Assembly: GCA_900772435.1 (NCBI GenBank)
Contig: CAAHEM010000112.1
Location: 1 to 5,468 of the forward strand
Length of the DNA: 5,468 bases
Source: Bacilli bacterium
GTDB lineage: Bacteria; Bacillota_I; Bacilli_A; RF39; UBA660
Direction: 5' to 3'
In this document: in pieces, positions 5,217 through 5,468 of the stretch
Layout: the number at the start of each line of letters is the position of its first letter
Position numbering within the stretch: position 1 is the stretch's first letter
The notes under the pieces: model-generated
Databases searched by the model: none
What the model saw: the letters and a program-made list of their open reading frames with translations, nothing else
Told to the model about the DNA's origin: nothing
Program-made: the position numbers and the translations under genes

Positions 5217-5404
5217 CCATATTTATCTTTGAATTTTTGTACGTTACCAGTCTTAACAGTTTTAAATTTACCTGTATAGAATGAATGACACTTATTACAA
5301 GATTCTAATTGAATTTCATCTTTAGTTGATTTAACTTCGAATTCATTTCCACAAGCACATTTAACTTTACATACTTTTTGTACTGGATGTATTCCCTTTT
5401 TCAT
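5204..5404 (-). CDS. rpmE: 50S ribosomal protein L31, zinc-binding (C+) type
   Basis: Protein of the large ribosomal subunit that helps bridge the 50S and 30S subunits. The 66-residue length is normal for the family. It starts with the typical MKKGIHP and carries the L31 signature around residues 40-46 (HSFYTGK). Cys16, Cys18, Cys36 and Cys39 form the CxC...CxxC zinc site of the C+ paralogue, as opposed to the zinc-free type made under zinc starvation; Cys12 is an extra cysteine. The ATG is preceded by a perfect AGGAGG (5412-5417) at 7 nt spacing, the best ribosome-binding site in the window. A -10 box lies at the right edge and an intrinsic terminator overlaps the stop, so it is probably transcribed mainly alone, with some read-through into the next gene. 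Identification is secure from the sequence motifs. Confidence 0.97.
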   Translation of the reverse strand: MKKGIHPVQKVCKVKCACGNEFEVKSTKDEIQLESCNKCHSFYTGKFKTVKTGNVQKFKDKYGITD

Positions 5405-5421
5405 ATTTTATCCTCCTCGCC

Positions 5422-5440
5422 ATAACTAATTAACAGTTAT
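5422..5440 (-). promoter_or_regulatory. Hairpin in the rpmE leader
   Basis: Inverted repeat ATAACT-N7-AGTTAT, extendable by one G-U pair, ending 4 nt before the GGAGG-rich ribosome-binding region of rpmE. L31 leaders with regulatory RNA structures are known in several bacterial groups, so this could be the binding site for feedback control by L31. It is short and made mostly of A-U pairs, so a chance repeat is also possible. Confidence 0.3.
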
Positions 5441-5459
5441 AGAAATAACTTCAGTGAGT

Positions 5460-5465
5460 ATTATA
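5460..5465 (-). promoter_or_regulatory. Probable -10 box of the rpmE promoter
   Basis: A perfect TATAAT on the minus strand, placing the transcription start near 5452-5454 and giving an rpmE leader of about 50 nt. The matching -35 box would lie beyond the right edge of the window, so the promoter cannot be fully checked. Confidence 0.5.
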
Positions 5466-5468
5466 CAT

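Noticed and set aside
1..5468. Defence system, prophage or insertion sequence
   Set aside because: No transposase, integrase, nuclease or toxin-antitoxin-like gene is present, and all genes share the same strand, composition and ribosome-binding style.

Overview
The window is very AT-rich, and every gene I can support lies on the minus strand, so transcription runs from right to left. The gene content (a zinc-type ribosomal protein L31, an oxygen-sensitive [FeFe]-hydrogenase, an OmpR-type two-component pair) and the AGGAGG/AGGTGA ribosome-binding sites point to a strictly anaerobic, low-GC Firmicutes-type bacterium. A gut-associated Bacilli/Mollicutes-related lineage is my best guess, from composition and style rather than from any search. 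All stops are TAA or TAG, tryptophan is written TGG, and no frame is interrupted, so nothing requires an altered genetic code.

Reading in the direction of transcription, the window starts with the leader of rpmE (-10 box at the right edge, small hairpin, strong AGGAGG), then rpmE (5204-5404). An intrinsic terminator overlaps the rpmE stop. Then comes a small acidic protein of unknown function (4911-5177), whose stop lies in the stem of a strong second terminator. A good promoter is superimposed on that terminator. It places the predicted +1 on the ATG of a membrane-anchored, six-cysteine protein with a thioredoxin-like C-terminal half (4084-4875), so this mRNA looks leaderless.

A new promoter overlapped by an inverted repeat then drives an apparent operon: response regulator (3354-4010), sensor histidine kinase (1976-3367, overlapping the regulator by 14 nt) and, after 30 nt with a strong ribosome-binding site, an [FeFe]-hydrogenase with an N-terminal rubredoxin-like domain (428-1945). 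Co-transcription suggests that hydrogen metabolism and the signalling pair share control. The signal is unknown, and no hydrogenase maturation genes (hydE/F/G) are present here.

The hydrogenase stop again lies in a hairpin. Beyond it, positions 1-402 hold no convincing gene. They do contain a near-consensus promoter firing leftwards, and the predicted 5' end of its transcript can pair with a segment about 300 nt downstream. This could be a noncoding RNA or the long leader of a gene beyond the left edge. Several start codons were moved from the longest open frame to a better-supported ATG, with reasons given in each entry.
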